The notes: generated from the sequence alone by a model not told the origin. 49,547 nt of DNA from an uncultured Bacteroidota bacterium (GCA_903842575.1 CAIMMM010000139.1:1-49547); one strand, 5' to 3'; counted from the first letter of the stretch, positions 1-9,900 are shown. Numbers and translations are program-made.

Positions 1-856
1 ATTTTGAGATGATGCCATCCGTAAATCCAATTATTGATAATTCTTCGGGCACTTTTATATTAAGTTTTGCTGCAATTTTTATAGCGGTTACGGCAAAAAT
101 TTCGTTCACTGCAAAAATTGCCTCAATGTCATTGTTTGCTACGAGGTTTTCAATTTGATTTTCAAAATTCTCCGTGTCTTCAATCTTTAAAATCAGATTT
201 TCATTCAAAGGGATATCATTATTTTTTAAAGCTTTAATATATCCTTCTGTTCTAAGTTTACCAACGCTTACATAATCTACAGTTGTGATGAGGGCTATTT
301 TTTTAAATCCTTTATCTATGAGGTGTTGAATGGTATTAATAGCCGCTAAGCCGTCATCAATAATTACTTTATCGCAAAGAATGTCATTTGTAACTCTGTC
401 AAACATAACCACCGGCATTCCTTGGTTTATAACCTCAACAATGTGATGAAAGTCCTTTTTTTGTTGGGTTTCTTTTGATAATGACATAATAAAGCCATCG
501 ATGCTTCCATTGGCTAGCATTTCCATATTAATAACCTCTTTGTCAAAAGATTCGTCTGATAAACATACAATAACATTATATCCTCTTTCATTGGCAACAC
601 TTTCAATTCCGCTAATAACTGTAGTAAAGAAATGATGAATGATTTCCGGTATGATTATGCCAATGTTTTTTGTTTTTCTATTTTTTAAGCTTAAAGCAAT
701 TAAATTGGGTTTGTAGTTGTATAATTTGGCAAAAGCTTGTACTTTTTGTCGGGTGTCTTCACTTATTTCTAAACTATTTTTTAGGGATTTTGAAACAGTA
801 GAAATGGAAACATCAAGTTCTTTTGCGATATGTTTTAAAGTAATTTTTTTTTTCAT
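1..856 (-). CDS. LacI-family transcriptional regulator (C-terminal end beyond window)
   Basis: A reading frame starts at the ATG at 856-854 and stays open to the window edge, giving 285 residues of a family usually about 340 long. The N-terminus (MKKKITLKHIAKELDVSIS, then TVSKSLKNS) is a typical LacI helix-turn-helix plus hinge. Residues from about 60 on form the periplasmic-binding-like sugar domain, with IGIIIPEI, VVMFDRV and, near the truncation, LSIIGFTDG. It lies divergent from the susC-susD-susE-amylase genes, so it most likely controls them in response to an alpha-glucan or a breakdown product. The CG-centred palindrome at 961-974, between it and susC, is the obvious operator and could also allow autoregulation. 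Whether it represses or activates cannot be read from the sequence. Confidence 0.93.
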   Translation of the reverse strand, partial: MKKKITLKHIAKELDVSISTVSKSLKNSLEISEDTRQKVQAFAKLYNYKPNLIALSLKNRKTKNIGIIIPEIIHHFFTTVISGIESVANERGYNVIVCLSDESFDKEVINMEMLANGSIDGFIMSLSKETQQKKDFHHIVEVINQGMPVVMFDRVTNDILCDKVIIDDGLAAINTIQHLIDKGFKKIALITTVDYVSVGKLRTEGYIKALKNNDIPLNENLILKIEDTENFENQIENLVANNDIEAIFAVNEIFAVTAIKIAAKLNIKVPEELSIIGFTDGIISK

Positions 857-960
857 AATAAGAATCTGATAAATATTGTTTTCTGAATAAAGGTATATTT
901 TATTTTTATAAATGGCAATTTTACTCCTAAAATTATTAAATATTCAAAAAGTTTTCAACA

Positions 961-974
961 CGAAAACGTTTTCG
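961..974. promoter_or_regulatory. LacI-type operator palindrome between lacI-like gene and susC
   Basis: CGAAAACGTTTTCG is a perfect 14-base palindrome with a central CpG, the usual shape of LacI/GalR-family operators. It lies 104 bases upstream of the regulator start and 111 bases upstream of the susC start. A 12-base core, GAAAACGTTTTC, recurs at 45420-45431. I do not see a clear TAnnTTTG promoter between it and susC, so its position relative to the transcription start is unknown. Confidence 0.75.
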
Positions 975-1085
975 GTGCTTGTTTTACAGATATTTATCTT
1001 ATAAGTGGATTTTTTTATATAAATTTAGCACTCGAAGTAAAGTATGAGCACAAAAATCAATTTTTTTTTAACCTAAACAAAATGT

Positions 1086-4019
1086 ATGAAAACAATTTAC
1101 AAAAAGTTGTTATTTTTATTTCTGTTATTGCCAATTAGCATTCTGGCTCAGAATGCTGTTAGCGGAGTTGTCCATGATAAAACATCAGGTCAGCCCTTAC
1201 CAGGAGTAAATGTAGTTATTCAAGGATCCACAAGTGGAACCTCGACAGATTTCGATGGAAAATTTAAAGTAAGTAATCTAAAGAAAGGCGATAAAATCGG
1301 ATTTTCTTTTATAGGTTACAAGACTTTAACAATTGATTATTCTAATCAAAGTACGCTAAACGTTAGTCTTGAAGAAGAATCAAACCAACTGCAAGAAGTA
1401 GTGGTGCAAGTAGGTTACGGAACCGTTAAGAAAAAAGACGCAACGGGATCTGTAACAACGGTTACAACTAAGGATTTTAATAAAGGGGCAAATGTTACTG
1501 CAGAAAACCTTTTAAACGGTAGAGTTGCCGGACTTACAATTAATACAAGTGGTGCTCCAGGTTCTGGTTCGCAAATTAGAATTCGTGGAGGAGCTTCACT
1601 AAATGCTAGTAATGATCCGCTTATTGTTGTTGATGGTTTGCCAATAGACAATAGTACTTCAACGGGTTCAACCTCTGTTTTAGCCTCTATTAATCCAGCT
1701 ACTATTGAATCGATTACAGTATTAAAAGACGCTTCTGCTACTGCAATTTATGGTTCAAGAGCATCCAATGGTGTGATTATAATTACAACCAAAAAAGGAG
1801 GAAAAAATCTTGAAGTTGATTACAACTTCCAATTAGGAATTGGTAAAAGCACAGGGCAAGTAGATGTGTTTTCGGCCGATAAATATAGAGATTTAGTAAA
1901 TGCAAATCGACCTGAGCTGGCTTATCTATTAGGTAATTCAAAAACGAATTGGCAAGATGCAATCTACAAAACAGCCGAAATGGTTGATCAGTCAGTTTCT
2001 TTAAAAGGAAATTTCTTAAAAGCAATACCAACAAGATTAACTTTTGGAAGAACCTATCAAGAGGGGTTGAGACTTACTAATGAATTTAAGAGAAATAGCG
2101 TTTCTGTATCTATGAATCCTTCTTTTTTAGACAATCATTTGAAGTTAAGATTGAATGCTAACTACTCAAACGAAAAAAATAGATTTACGGATGGAGTTGA
2201 AGGAACAGCGTTGCGATTTGACCCAACGCAACCTATTTATGATGCTGCGAATACTGCTTATGGAGGATTTTTCCAATATGTTAATTCTAATGGAACGCCA
2301 CAAGCAAATTCTGCTTCAAATCCAGTAGCGCAACTTTTGCAAACGCATGATAATGGATTATCTGACAGAATATTTGGTAATTTCGAAATAGATTATAAGT
2401 TACATTCTTTTCCAGATTTAAGAGCGGTTATGAACCTTGGTTATGATCATGGAGAAGGAACAAGAAGAAAAACTGTTGATGACAATAGTAGAGCAGCATA
2501 CAACGGAGAAAATAAATATGGAGTAGATACATATTCCAATGAAATTAAAACCAATAAATTATTTGATGGTTATTTAGTTTACAATAAAACGATATCCAAT
2601 TTAAAGCTTGAGGCTACGGGTGGTTATTCATATCAAAAATTTGAAAGAGAGAGATATGATTCTTTTAATCAATTAAATCCTAATGAACAAGCTCCAGATG
2701 TTACTAAATATGGAGATGTAGTATTGGTGAGTTTCTTCGGAAGAACTAATTTAAACTTCAATGATAAATATTTATTGACATTAACCTACAGAAGAGATGG
2801 TACATCACGTTTTAGCGAGGCAAATCGTTGGGGTAATTTCCCGTCAGCGGCTTTTGCTTGGAAAATAAAGGATGAATCTTTCTTGAAAAATTCTAAATTC
2901 TTTAGTGATTTGAAATTACGTTTAGGATGGGGTGTTACTGGACAACAAGATTTAGGAGATTCTGCTAATTTCTTATTTTTAGAGCCTTACTCAGTAGGAT
3001 CAAATATTTCGCAATATATTTTTGGACCAACACCAACACCTGTTGGAATTCCAACATTTAGAAATGTGGATGTAAAGTGGGAAGAAACTACAACATATAA
3101 TGGGGGGTTAGATTTTGGATTTTTCAAAAACAGACTTACCGGTTCGGTTGAATTATTCTACAAAAAAACTAAGGATTTATTATCCTATGCAGCAATTTCT
3201 GATGGTTCAAACTTTAGTAACGCAGGATTTCAAAACATAGGTAACTTAAGTACAAAAGGAGCTGAAATTACTTTGAACGCTGATGTAGTTAAATCAAATA
3301 ATTTTAATTGGAATGTTAATTTCAATGCGTCAAAATTTGAAAGAAGAATTGACAAATTGGCATTAGGCGCTGATATTTTAACTGGAGGAATAGGTGGTGG
3401 AACAGGAGGTACTATCCAAATTCATAGTGAAGGATATACGCCAAATTCATTCTATGTATTCAAACAATTATATGATGTAGATCACAATGCTATTCAAGGA
3501 GCTTATGCCGATTTAAATGGAGATGGTATTGTTAATGATAAAGACAGATATATAAAATTTAATTCAGATCCCGATTTCACTTTAGGTTTTGCTTCTATAA
3601 TGAATTACAAAAATTTAGATTTTTCTTTTAATCTTAGAGCCAGTGTTGGGAATCATAACTATAACAACATTAATTCTGTTAGTGGTTATTATTCACAAAT
3701 TCAAGGAGGTACCGTTTTATCAAATGTTCCAGTAGCAATTTTAGACACAAATTTTACTGAAGCTGGAAGTTTAGGAACTCAATCTGATATATATATTGAA
3801 GATGCATCTTTCTTAAGAATGGACAATATAACACTTGGTTATACTTTCCCAAAATGGTTAGATGGAAAAGCAAGTCTAAGATTAAGTGCTGGTATACAAA
3901 ATGTTTTTGTAATTACCAATTATAGCGGATTAGATCCTGAGATTACTAATAATGGAATTGATGATACAATTTATCCAAGACAACGAACAGTATTATTTGG
4001 AGCAAATATTAAATTTTAA
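1086..4019 (+). CDS. susC: SusC/RagA-type TonB-dependent outer-membrane transporter
   Basis: 977 residues, the normal length for SusC. A Sec signal peptide (about 1-21, ending ILAQ) is followed by a carboxypeptidase-regulatory-like domain (about 24-95: VSGVVHDKTSGQPLPGVNV). Next is the TonB plug (about 100-230), with the SusC hallmark stretch DASATAIYGSRASNGVIIIT. The rest is the 22-strand barrel, ending in the terminal-Phe signature GANIKF. It imports oligosaccharides across the outer membrane with energy from TonB-ExbBD, capped by the SusD lipoprotein encoded 12 bases downstream. The GH13 amylase in the same locus points to maltodextrin or starch oligosaccharides as substrate; this is inferred from context. 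Confidence 0.95.
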   Translation: MKTIYKKLLFLFLLLPISILAQNAVSGVVHDKTSGQPLPGVNVVIQGSTSGTSTDFDGKFKVSNLKKGDKIGFSFIGYKTLTIDYSNQSTLNVSLEEESNQLQEVVVQVGYGTVKKKDATGSVTTVTTKDFNKGANVTAENLLNGRVAGLTINTSGAPGSGSQIRIRGGASLNASNDPLIVVDGLPIDNSTSTGSTSVLASINPATIESITVLKDASATAIYGSRASNGVIIITTKKGGKNLEVDYNFQLGIGKSTGQVDVFSADKYRDLVNANRPELAYLLGNSKTNWQDAIYKTAEMVDQSVSLKGNFLKAIPTRLTFGRTYQEGLRLTNEFKRNSVSVSMNPSFLDNHLKLRLNANYSNEKNRFTDGVEGTALRFDPTQPIYDAANTAYGGFFQYVNSNGTPQANSASNPVAQLLQTHDNGLSDRIFGNFEIDYKLHSFPDLRAVMNLGYDHGEGTRRKTVDDNSRAAYNGENKYGVDTYSNEIKTNKLFDGYLVYNKTISNLKLEATGGYSYQKFERERYDSFNQLNPNEQAPDVTKYGDVVLVSFFGRTNLNFNDKYLLTLTYRRDGTSRFSEANRWGNFPSAAFAWKIKDESFLKNSKFFSDLKLRLGWGVTGQQDLGDSANFLFLEPYSVGSNISQYIFGPTPTPVGIPTFRNVDVKWEETTTYNGGLDFGFFKNRLTGSVELFYKKTKDLLSYAAISDGSNFSNAGFQNIGNLSTKGAEITLNADVVKSNNFNWNVNFNASKFERRIDKLALGADILTGGIGGGTGGTIQIHSEGYTPNSFYVFKQLYDVDHNAIQGAYADLNGDGIVNDKDRYIKFNSDPDFTLGFASIMNYKNLDFSFNLRASVGNHNYNNINSVSGYYSQIQGGTVLSNVPVAILDTNFTEAGSLGTQSDIYIEDASFLRMDNITLGYTFPKWLDGKASLRLSAGIQNVFVITNYSGLDPEITNNGIDDTIYPRQRTVLFGANIKF

Positions 4020-4031
4020 AAAAAAATAATT

Positions 4032-5642
4032 ATGAAAAAAATTTTTAGATTATCTTATTTGATATTTGGGTTGCTTACTATATCATCATGTACAAGCGAC
4101 TTGAATGTTAAACCAGCAGATGATGATCAATTTTTATCTGATGACTTCTTTTCAACGGAAGCGTCCTATAAGAAAGGACTAGCAGGTGTTTATGGTAACT
4201 TATCATTAACAGGTGCAAATGGTTCAGGTTCATCAAACATTTCTGGTATTGACCCTGGCACAAGCCAGTATGGTAGATGTCTTTGGTACATGGAAGATTT
4301 ATGTACCGATGAGGCGATTTGGTCGTATGAAAATGACCCTGGAACTGCGGAAATTCAAAGAACAAACTGGTCTGCATCAAATCCTGTTTTTAGAGGAATG
4401 TACGGCAGAGGAATGTTTCAAGTAGCCTTAGTAAATGAATACTTAAGACAAACAACGGATGCGAAATTAACTTCAAGAGGCGTTTCTGAAACGACCAAAA
4501 CAGAAGTTTTAAAATACCGTTCTGAAGTTAGAGTATTGAGAGCTTTGGCCTACTACCATTTAATGGATATGTTTGGAAAAGCAGCTTTTGTTACCGCAAA
4601 TGATCCGGTTGGGGCTTATAAAGCACCTCAATATGACAGACAACAGCTTTTTGATTTTCTTAAAGTGGAATTGGAAGAGTTGGAAAATGACAGTAACCTT
4701 GCCAATGCAAGAACGAATGAAGCCGGACGTGTTGATAAAGGTGTTGCCTATATGATTTTAGCTAAAATGTACCTTAATGCAGAAAGCTATTTTGGGCCTC
4801 AGGCAAGTAATCCTTATACAGAATGTATAAAATATTGCAATAAAATTGTGGATGCAGGGTATCAATTAGCTACTAATTACCAAGAAAATTTCATGGCGGA
4901 TAGTAATACCAATAGTGCAAAAAACGAAATTATTTTCGCGCTTGAATCCGATGGTAGATATACTCAAAACTATGGTCCAACAACTGTAATGATTAATGGA
5001 TCTGTTGGTTCATTAGAGCAAAACGGTATTTCTCTTGGTGTTGGCGCTGGCGGATGGGGCGGTGCTTTAAGAGTTAGAAAACAATTTGCAGATAAATTTG
5101 CAGGTGGTTCTTTCTCTGGTGATGATAGAAATACATTAATCACTACTAATAGAAATCCTGTAATAACTACAGTTTCTGATAGAGATTCAGGATATATCAT
5201 CACAAAATATACAAATAAAACTTCTACCGGAAATGCTGGAGCTGACCAAACTTTTGTAGACACAGATTTTCCATTATTCCGTCTTGGAGATGTTTATTTA
5301 ATGCTAGCTGAATCCCAACTAAGAGATGGAGCAGGCGTATCTTCACAACAAGCTTTAGATTATGTAAATGCATTAAGAACTAGAGCTAACGGAGTTACAA
5401 TAATACCATCTGAGCTAACTTTGGATTTTATCTTAGATGAAAGATTAAGAGAATTACATTGGGAAGGACACCGAAGACAAGATTTGATTCGCTTTGGTAA
5501 ATTCACAGGAGGAAGTTATAATTGGGCATGGAAAGGGAATGGAGCTAATGGTATAGCTTTACCTAGCTATTACAAAGTTTATCCTTTGCCAGCCGAAAGT
5601 GTAGCAGCAAATACAAATCTTACACAAAATCCAGGTTATTAA
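4032..5642 (+). CDS. susD: RagB/SusD-family starch-binding outer-membrane lipoprotein
   Basis: 536 residues, starting with a lipoprotein signal peptide whose lipobox ends in Cys20 (TISSC). Family features are the N-terminal SusD-like region (FFSTEASYKKGLAGVYGNLS), helical TPR-like segments (YRSEVRVLRALAYYHLMDMFG) and the C-terminal RagB block with RLGDVYLMLAESQLRDG, LDERLRELHWEGHRRQDLIRF and YPLPAES. SusD forms the surface lid of the SusC channel and binds the glycan before import. The gene follows susC by 12 bases and is surely co-transcribed. The ligand is inferred to be an alpha-glucan from the downstream amylase. Confidence 0.95.
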   Translation: MKKIFRLSYLIFGLLTISSCTSDLNVKPADDDQFLSDDFFSTEASYKKGLAGVYGNLSLTGANGSGSSNISGIDPGTSQYGRCLWYMEDLCTDEAIWSYENDPGTAEIQRTNWSASNPVFRGMYGRGMFQVALVNEYLRQTTDAKLTSRGVSETTKTEVLKYRSEVRVLRALAYYHLMDMFGKAAFVTANDPVGAYKAPQYDRQQLFDFLKVELEELENDSNLANARTNEAGRVDKGVAYMILAKMYLNAESYFGPQASNPYTECIKYCNKIVDAGYQLATNYQENFMADSNTNSAKNEIIFALESDGRYTQNYGPTTVMINGSVGSLEQNGISLGVGAGGWGGALRVRKQFADKFAGGSFSGDDRNTLITTNRNPVITTVSDRDSGYIITKYTNKTSTGNAGADQTFVDTDFPLFRLGDVYLMLAESQLRDGAGVSSQQALDYVNALRTRANGVTIIPSELTLDFILDERLRELHWEGHRRQDLIRFGKFTGGSYNWAWKGNGANGIALPSYYKVYPLPAESVAANTNLTQNPGY

Positions 5643-5676
5643 TATTTAATTGTTTAACAAAAAAACACACAAAAAA

Positions 5677-6726
5677 ATGAAAAATAAATTTAAAATTGTT
5701 TTAGCTGCAATGGTTTTTGCAGGCTTAGCATCTTCTTGTACAGATGAACAGAATTTTCAAATTCTTGAAGCTAAAGGAGACTTTCAAATTGTAACTCCAG
5801 AAGCTGGAACATCTATCGTTCTTACTCCAGAATTACAAACAAATCCAGCAACCACATTATCGTGGGAATCAGCTAATTTTACTACTCCAACAGAAATTAC
5901 TTATACTGTTGAAATGGCGTTAACGGGTACTGAATTCGCATCTATTATTACAGCTGCTACTTCTAATGGCAACAATGTTACTTGGTCGGTAGCTGACTTA
6001 AACGGCGCTGCAGTTGCTGCAGGTTTGACTCCCTTTACAGAAGGAAGTGTTGATGTAAGAGTAAAAGCTTCGGCTGGTGGGCAAGATCAATATTCAAATG
6101 TGATTAATCTTTTAATTACGGCTTACTCAACTGATTTACCAAAATTATCTGTACCTGGAAATCATCAAGGATGGAATCCGCCAAGCGCACCAAGAATTGC
6201 GGCTTCAGGTTTTGGACTAACAGATTACGAAGGATATGTATGGTTAAACGGTGAATTCAAATTTGTAGCACCAACTCCTGCAGGAGTTTTTGATTGGGGA
6301 GCAGGACCAGATTATGGAGATGATGGTTCTTTTTCAGGAGTTTTAGTTGTAACAGGAGAAGTAAACTGTACTGCTTCAGCTGGTTACTATAGAGTTAGAG
6401 CAAATACAACAACATTAACCTATTCAACTGAACCAACTGTATGGGGAATTGTTGGAGCTGCTACGCCACTAGGTTGGGGTGGTAGTACGGATTTAGTTTA
6501 TAATTCTACTAACAAAACATGGGAAGGTAATATGGCATTAACTGCTGGGGAATTTAAATTTAGAGCTAATGGAGCTTGGACAATTAATTTGGGTGGTGAT
6601 CCAGATGCTGATGGTTCTATGAACTATGATGGTCCAAATTTATCTCTTGCTGCTGCAGGAAATTACCATGTAGTTCTTGATTTAAGTAATCCAAGACAAT
6701 ATACATACTCCTTAACGGCTAATTAA
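5677..6726 (+). CDS. SusE/SusF-like surface glycan-binding lipoprotein
   Basis: 349 residues from the ATG at 5677. A longer frame from a TTG at 5650 would put extra charged residues before the signal peptide, so I prefer 5677. The signal peptide ends at lipobox Cys21 (GLASSC). The acidic residues just after it (CTDEQ) resemble the signal that places Bacteroidota lipoproteins on the cell surface. Residues about 35-150 form a SusE N-terminal Ig-like domain (TTLSWESANFTTPTEITYTV). Two starch-binding-type modules follow, with PGNHQGWNPPSAP near 165 and VWGIVGAATPLGWGGSTD near 255. It should hold starch at the surface for the amylase and SusCD. A terminator follows directly. Confidence 0.88.
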   Translation: MKNKFKIVLAAMVFAGLASSCTDEQNFQILEAKGDFQIVTPEAGTSIVLTPELQTNPATTLSWESANFTTPTEITYTVEMALTGTEFASIITAATSNGNNVTWSVADLNGAAVAAGLTPFTEGSVDVRVKASAGGQDQYSNVINLLITAYSTDLPKLSVPGNHQGWNPPSAPRIAASGFGLTDYEGYVWLNGEFKFVAPTPAGVFDWGAGPDYGDDGSFSGVLVVTGEVNCTASAGYYRVRANTTTLTYSTEPTVWGIVGAATPLGWGGSTDLVYNSTNKTWEGNMALTAGEFKFRANGAWTINLGGDPDADGSMNYDGPNLSLAAAGNYHVVLDLSNPRQYTYSLTAN

Positions 6727-6742
6727 TTTTATTAAACTCAAT

Positions 6743-6775
6743 AAAAAAAGGCTTTCATTAGAAAGCCTTTTTTTT
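6743..6775 (+). terminator. Rho-independent terminator between susE-like gene and amylase
   Basis: AAAGGCTTTC (6747-6756), loop ATTA, GAAAGCCTTT (6761-6770), then a T run: a perfect 10-base-pair stem. It lies 20 bases after the SusE-like stop and ends 12 bases before the amylase ATG. It should limit read-through from susCDE into the amylase gene. Confidence 0.85.
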
Positions 6776-6787
6776 AATTTTTCTGCT

Positions 6788-9646
6788 ATGAAAAAAATTA
6801 TTTATATAGTACTCTTTTTATTTTCTATTAGTAGTTATTCACAAGTTTCTTGGCAAGGTGGTTTAAATCCAGATGCAACAGCTTCGGCTACGATTCTTTT
6901 TGATAAAACAGGAACAGCATTAGCAACTTATACAGGAACAATATATGCCCATACAGGAGTTACTTTAAACAGTGTAGCCTGGTCTAATGTTAAAGGTAGT
7001 TGGGGTAATAATACAACACAACCTGCTTTAACATTAGTTTCAGGAAATATTTATAAATTAGATTTAACGCCGTCAATATTAAGTTTTTATGGTGTAGTTT
7101 CTGGCTCGGTGACCAAAATAAATATTGTTTTTAGAAATTCAGCCGGAAATGCACAATCAACTGATTTATCACTTGATGTTGGTGCTTTTCAATCTGCTTT
7201 AGTAACACCAGCGGAATTTAGTAATACTATCCTAAATAGCGGACAAAACTTATCTATAACTGCTAATAATACAAACGGCAGTGCTAACTATAATTTGTTA
7301 GCCAATGGCATAAGTATTAGCACCTCAACAGGAGGGACATTTAGTTACACAGACACCAATATTACTGTAAACAAAACATACGAGCTTCAAATTACTCAAG
7401 GCATAACTACTTTTTCCAAGAAATTTGGGGTTATTGTAAATGCAGGGACAATTTCACAAGCAATGGGTTCAGGATTAGAAGATGGTATAAATTATAATTT
7501 AGCCGATGCGACTAAAGCAACCTTAGTGCTTACTGCTCCTGGAAAAGATTTTGTTTATGTAGCGGGAAGTTTTAATAACTGGCAACCAGGAACAAATTAT
7601 TTGATGAAAAAAGATCCGTCAACTGATAAATTTTGGTTAGAACTTACAGGATTAATTTCTGGAACACAATATAATTATCAATATTGGGTAGTGGATGCAA
7701 CTCCAACAACCAATTCACCCGCTGTTGTTAAAACAGCAGACCCATATTCTACTTTGGTTTTATCCCCTTTTGACGACCCATATATACCTGCCGTTTCATA
7801 TCCAAATATGCCTGTCTATCCATCTGGTCAAGAAAGAGAAGTTACAGTATTACAAACGGGTCAAACAGCCTATAATTGGAGTGCGGCAACAACGGGTTTT
7901 GTTAAGCCTAAAAAAGAAGATTTAATTGTTTATGAAGTATTAATAAGAGATTTTAATGCAAATAGAAATTTCCAAGATTTAATTAATAAAATTGATTATT
8001 TCAAAAATTTAAATATAAATGCAATAGAGCTAATGCCAGTAATGGAGTTTGAAGGCGATGAAGGTTGGGGGTACAATCCTGCCTATCATTTGGCTTTAGA
8101 TAAGTTTTACGGAACAAAAGAAAAAATGAAAGAGTTTGTTGATTTATGTCATCAAAACGGAATTGCAGTTATACTTGACGTTGCTTTGAATCATGCCTTT
8201 GGAAGAAGTCCTTTAGTTAGAATGTGGATGAAAGACCCAGATGGGGATGGTTGGGGCGATGCAGCATCTGACAATCCTTATTTCAATGAGTTTGCCAAAC
8301 ATAGTTATGGTGTTGGGAATGATTTTAATCACTCCGCATCGTATACCAATTACTATACAAAAAGAGTTATAAAACAATGGATTCAAGAATTTAAAATAGA
8401 TGGTTTTCGTTGGGATTTAACCAAAGGATTTACACAAGCATGTTCTTCAGGAGATGATACTTGTACTAATGCTTACCAAGCGGATAGAGTTGCTATTCTT
8501 AAAGATTATGCTGATTATAGCTGGGGTTTAGACCCAAATCATATAGCAATATTTGAACATCTTGGAGCTTCAAGTGAAGAGCAACAATGGGCCAATTATA
8601 GAATTGGGGAAACACCAAGTAAAGGGGTTTTAATGTGGGGAGAATCCACTTATCCTTATACACAATTAATTGAAGGCTATTCAACAGGAGCAGACATATC
8701 AGGCATTGGACATCTTAGTCGTGGTTTTACTGCCAAAAGATTAATTGGATATCCAGAAAGTCATGACAAAGAAAGATTAGTTTATAGCGCAACTGCCTAT
8801 GGAAATGGAGGGGGAACTTCACCAGTTCTTGGAAATTTAAATAATTCTATAAGCAGAATGTCTGCAATTGGAGCCATTTCTTTACTTGTTCCAGGGCCAA
8901 AAATGATTTGGCACTTTGCCGATTTAGGTCATGGTGATTCCATTTTTACATGTACAGATGGGTCAGTAAATACAGATGCTGATGTAACAGCAGGAGATTG
9001 TAAATTATCAACAAAACCTCAAAATCAATGGACCGGTAATTGGTTAACAACTGCCAATAGACTTCAAGTTTATAATGATTGGAAAAGATTAATTCAATTA
9101 AAAATTAACGAGCCTGTTTTTGAAGGTGATTATGCCATCAGCCCAGATGTTAGCAATATTAGACAAAGAGTTTATGTTTATAACAATTCTTTTCCTTCAA
9201 CGCAGTTAAAAAATGTAGTAATAATTGCAAATTTCTCGGTGGCAGCTCAAAGTATTAATCCGAGTTTCCCTTATACCGGAAATTGGTATAATCTAATGGA
9301 TAATTCATTGTATACTGTTGCCAATGCAACGGCTACTATTTCTCTTCCGCCTGGCGGATTTAGAGTGTATGGAAATCAACCAGCAACAACACTTAGCACA
9401 GATGAATTTAGTATTTTAAATAAACTAAGCTTATCGCCAAATCCAACTACCGGATTATTTTCTATTAATGGAGAAGTTTCTAATGTCCAAGTTTTTACCA
9501 TAACAGGACAATTAGTAAAATCATTTAATACTGTTTCTTCAGAAAACAATCAATATGATATAAATGAATTAAATAGCGGTGTTTATTTAGTAAAAGTTTT
9601 TGATGTAAATAACAGTACAAAAACGATGAAGTTAATCAAGCAATAA
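6788..9646 (+). CDS. Secreted GH13 alpha-amylase with E-set domains and T9SS sorting domain
   Basis: 952 residues. A Sec signal peptide (about 1-18) is followed by Ig/E-set-like modules; one carries the glycogen-binding signature GSFNNW (260-265). The GH13 (beta/alpha)8 barrel spans about 375-790. Visible motifs are WGYNPAYHLALDKFYG, VILDVALNHAFG, GFRWD with the likely nucleophile Asp543, WGES with the likely acid/base Glu619, and ESHDKE with Asp660. A C-terminal Secretion_Por type A sorting domain (about 870-952: LSLSPNPTTGLFSING to VYLVKVFD) marks it for type IX secretion and surface attachment or release. It cleaves alpha-1,4 (possibly alpha-1,6) glucan for the SusCD importer. Exact specificity (alpha-amylase, neopullulanase or pullulanase-like) cannot be settled by eye. 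Confidence 0.92.
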   Translation: MKKIIYIVLFLFSISSYSQVSWQGGLNPDATASATILFDKTGTALATYTGTIYAHTGVTLNSVAWSNVKGSWGNNTTQPALTLVSGNIYKLDLTPSILSFYGVVSGSVTKINIVFRNSAGNAQSTDLSLDVGAFQSALVTPAEFSNTILNSGQNLSITANNTNGSANYNLLANGISISTSTGGTFSYTDTNITVNKTYELQITQGITTFSKKFGVIVNAGTISQAMGSGLEDGINYNLADATKATLVLTAPGKDFVYVAGSFNNWQPGTNYLMKKDPSTDKFWLELTGLISGTQYNYQYWVVDATPTTNSPAVVKTADPYSTLVLSPFDDPYIPAVSYPNMPVYPSGQEREVTVLQTGQTAYNWSAATTGFVKPKKEDLIVYEVLIRDFNANRNFQDLINKIDYFKNLNINAIELMPVMEFEGDEGWGYNPAYHLALDKFYGTKEKMKEFVDLCHQNGIAVILDVALNHAFGRSPLVRMWMKDPDGDGWGDAASDNPYFNEFAKHSYGVGNDFNHSASYTNYYTKRVIKQWIQEFKIDGFRWDLTKGFTQACSSGDDTCTNAYQADRVAILKDYADYSWGLDPNHIAIFEHLGASSEEQQWANYRIGETPSKGVLMWGESTYPYTQLIEGYSTGADISGIGHLSRGFTAKRLIGYPESHDKERLVYSATAYGNGGGTSPVLGNLNNSISRMSAIGAISLLVPGPKMIWHFADLGHGDSIFTCTDGSVNTDADVTAGDCKLSTKPQNQWTGNWLTTANRLQVYNDWKRLIQLKINEPVFEGDYAISPDVSNIRQRVYVYNNSFPSTQLKNVVIIANFSVAAQSINPSFPYTGNWYNLMDNSLYTVANATATISLPPGGFRVYGNQPATTLSTDEFSILNKLSLSPNPTTGLFSINGEVSNVQVFTITGQLVKSFNTVSSENNQYDINELNSGVYLVKVFDVNNSTKTMKLIKQ

Positions 9647-9669
9647 AGTTAGAGTTAGTTATATTTTTT

Positions 9670-9698
9670 AAAAGCCACGTTTTAATGCGTGGCTTTTT
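9670..9698 (+). terminator. Terminator after the amylase
   Basis: AAAAGCCACG (9670-9679) pairs with CGTGGCTTTT (9688-9697) across an 8-base loop and runs into T residues. It closes the starch locus. Confidence 0.85.
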
Positions 9699-9721
9699 TA
9701 TAAAAAATATTTCCTAAAAAC

Positions 9722-9750
9722 AAAAAATCCGAATATTTCTATTCGGATTT
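9722..9750 (-). terminator. Terminator of the tRNA-Phe transcript
   Basis: The arms AAATCCGAATA (9725-9735) and TATTCGGATTT (9740-9750) are perfectly complementary around a 4-base loop. Read on the minus strand the stem runs into a T stretch just after the tRNA 3' end. Confidence 0.8.
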
Positions 9751-9755
9751 GTTTG

Positions 9756-9828
9756 TGGTACCTCCAGGGATCGAACCAGGGACACATGGATTTTCAGTCC
9801 ATTGCTCTACCATCTGAGCTAAGGTACC
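9756..9828 (-). tRNA. tRNA-Phe (GAA anticodon)
   Basis: On the minus strand: acceptor arm GGTACCT paired with AGGTACC, D arm GCTC...GAGC, anticodon stem ATGGA/TCCAT around loop CTGAAAA (anticodon GAA), variable region GTGTC, T arm CCTGG-TTCGATC-CCTGG, and discriminator A at 9756. The gene is 73 bases and the CCA end is not encoded. It stands alone, with its own promoter and terminator. Confidence 0.97.
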
Positions 9829-9844
9829 TCGCTTGATGCGGGTG

Positions 9845-9874
9845 CAAATATAGAACGATTTTTAGTTTATCCAA
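9845..9874 (-). promoter_or_regulatory. Promoter of tRNA-Phe
   Basis: On the minus strand TTG (9874-9872), a 19-base spacer and TATATTTG (9852-9845) match the Bacteroidota TTG/TAnnTTTG promoter. It lies 17 bases before the mature tRNA 5' end. Confidence 0.75.
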
Positions 9875-9900
9875 AACAATTATTAAAAAAAATCTATTCG

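Noticed and set aside
5650..5676. Upstream extension of the SusE-like gene from a TTG codon
   Set aside because: The added residues are charged and would sit before a good lipoprotein signal peptide; the ATG at 5677 fits better.
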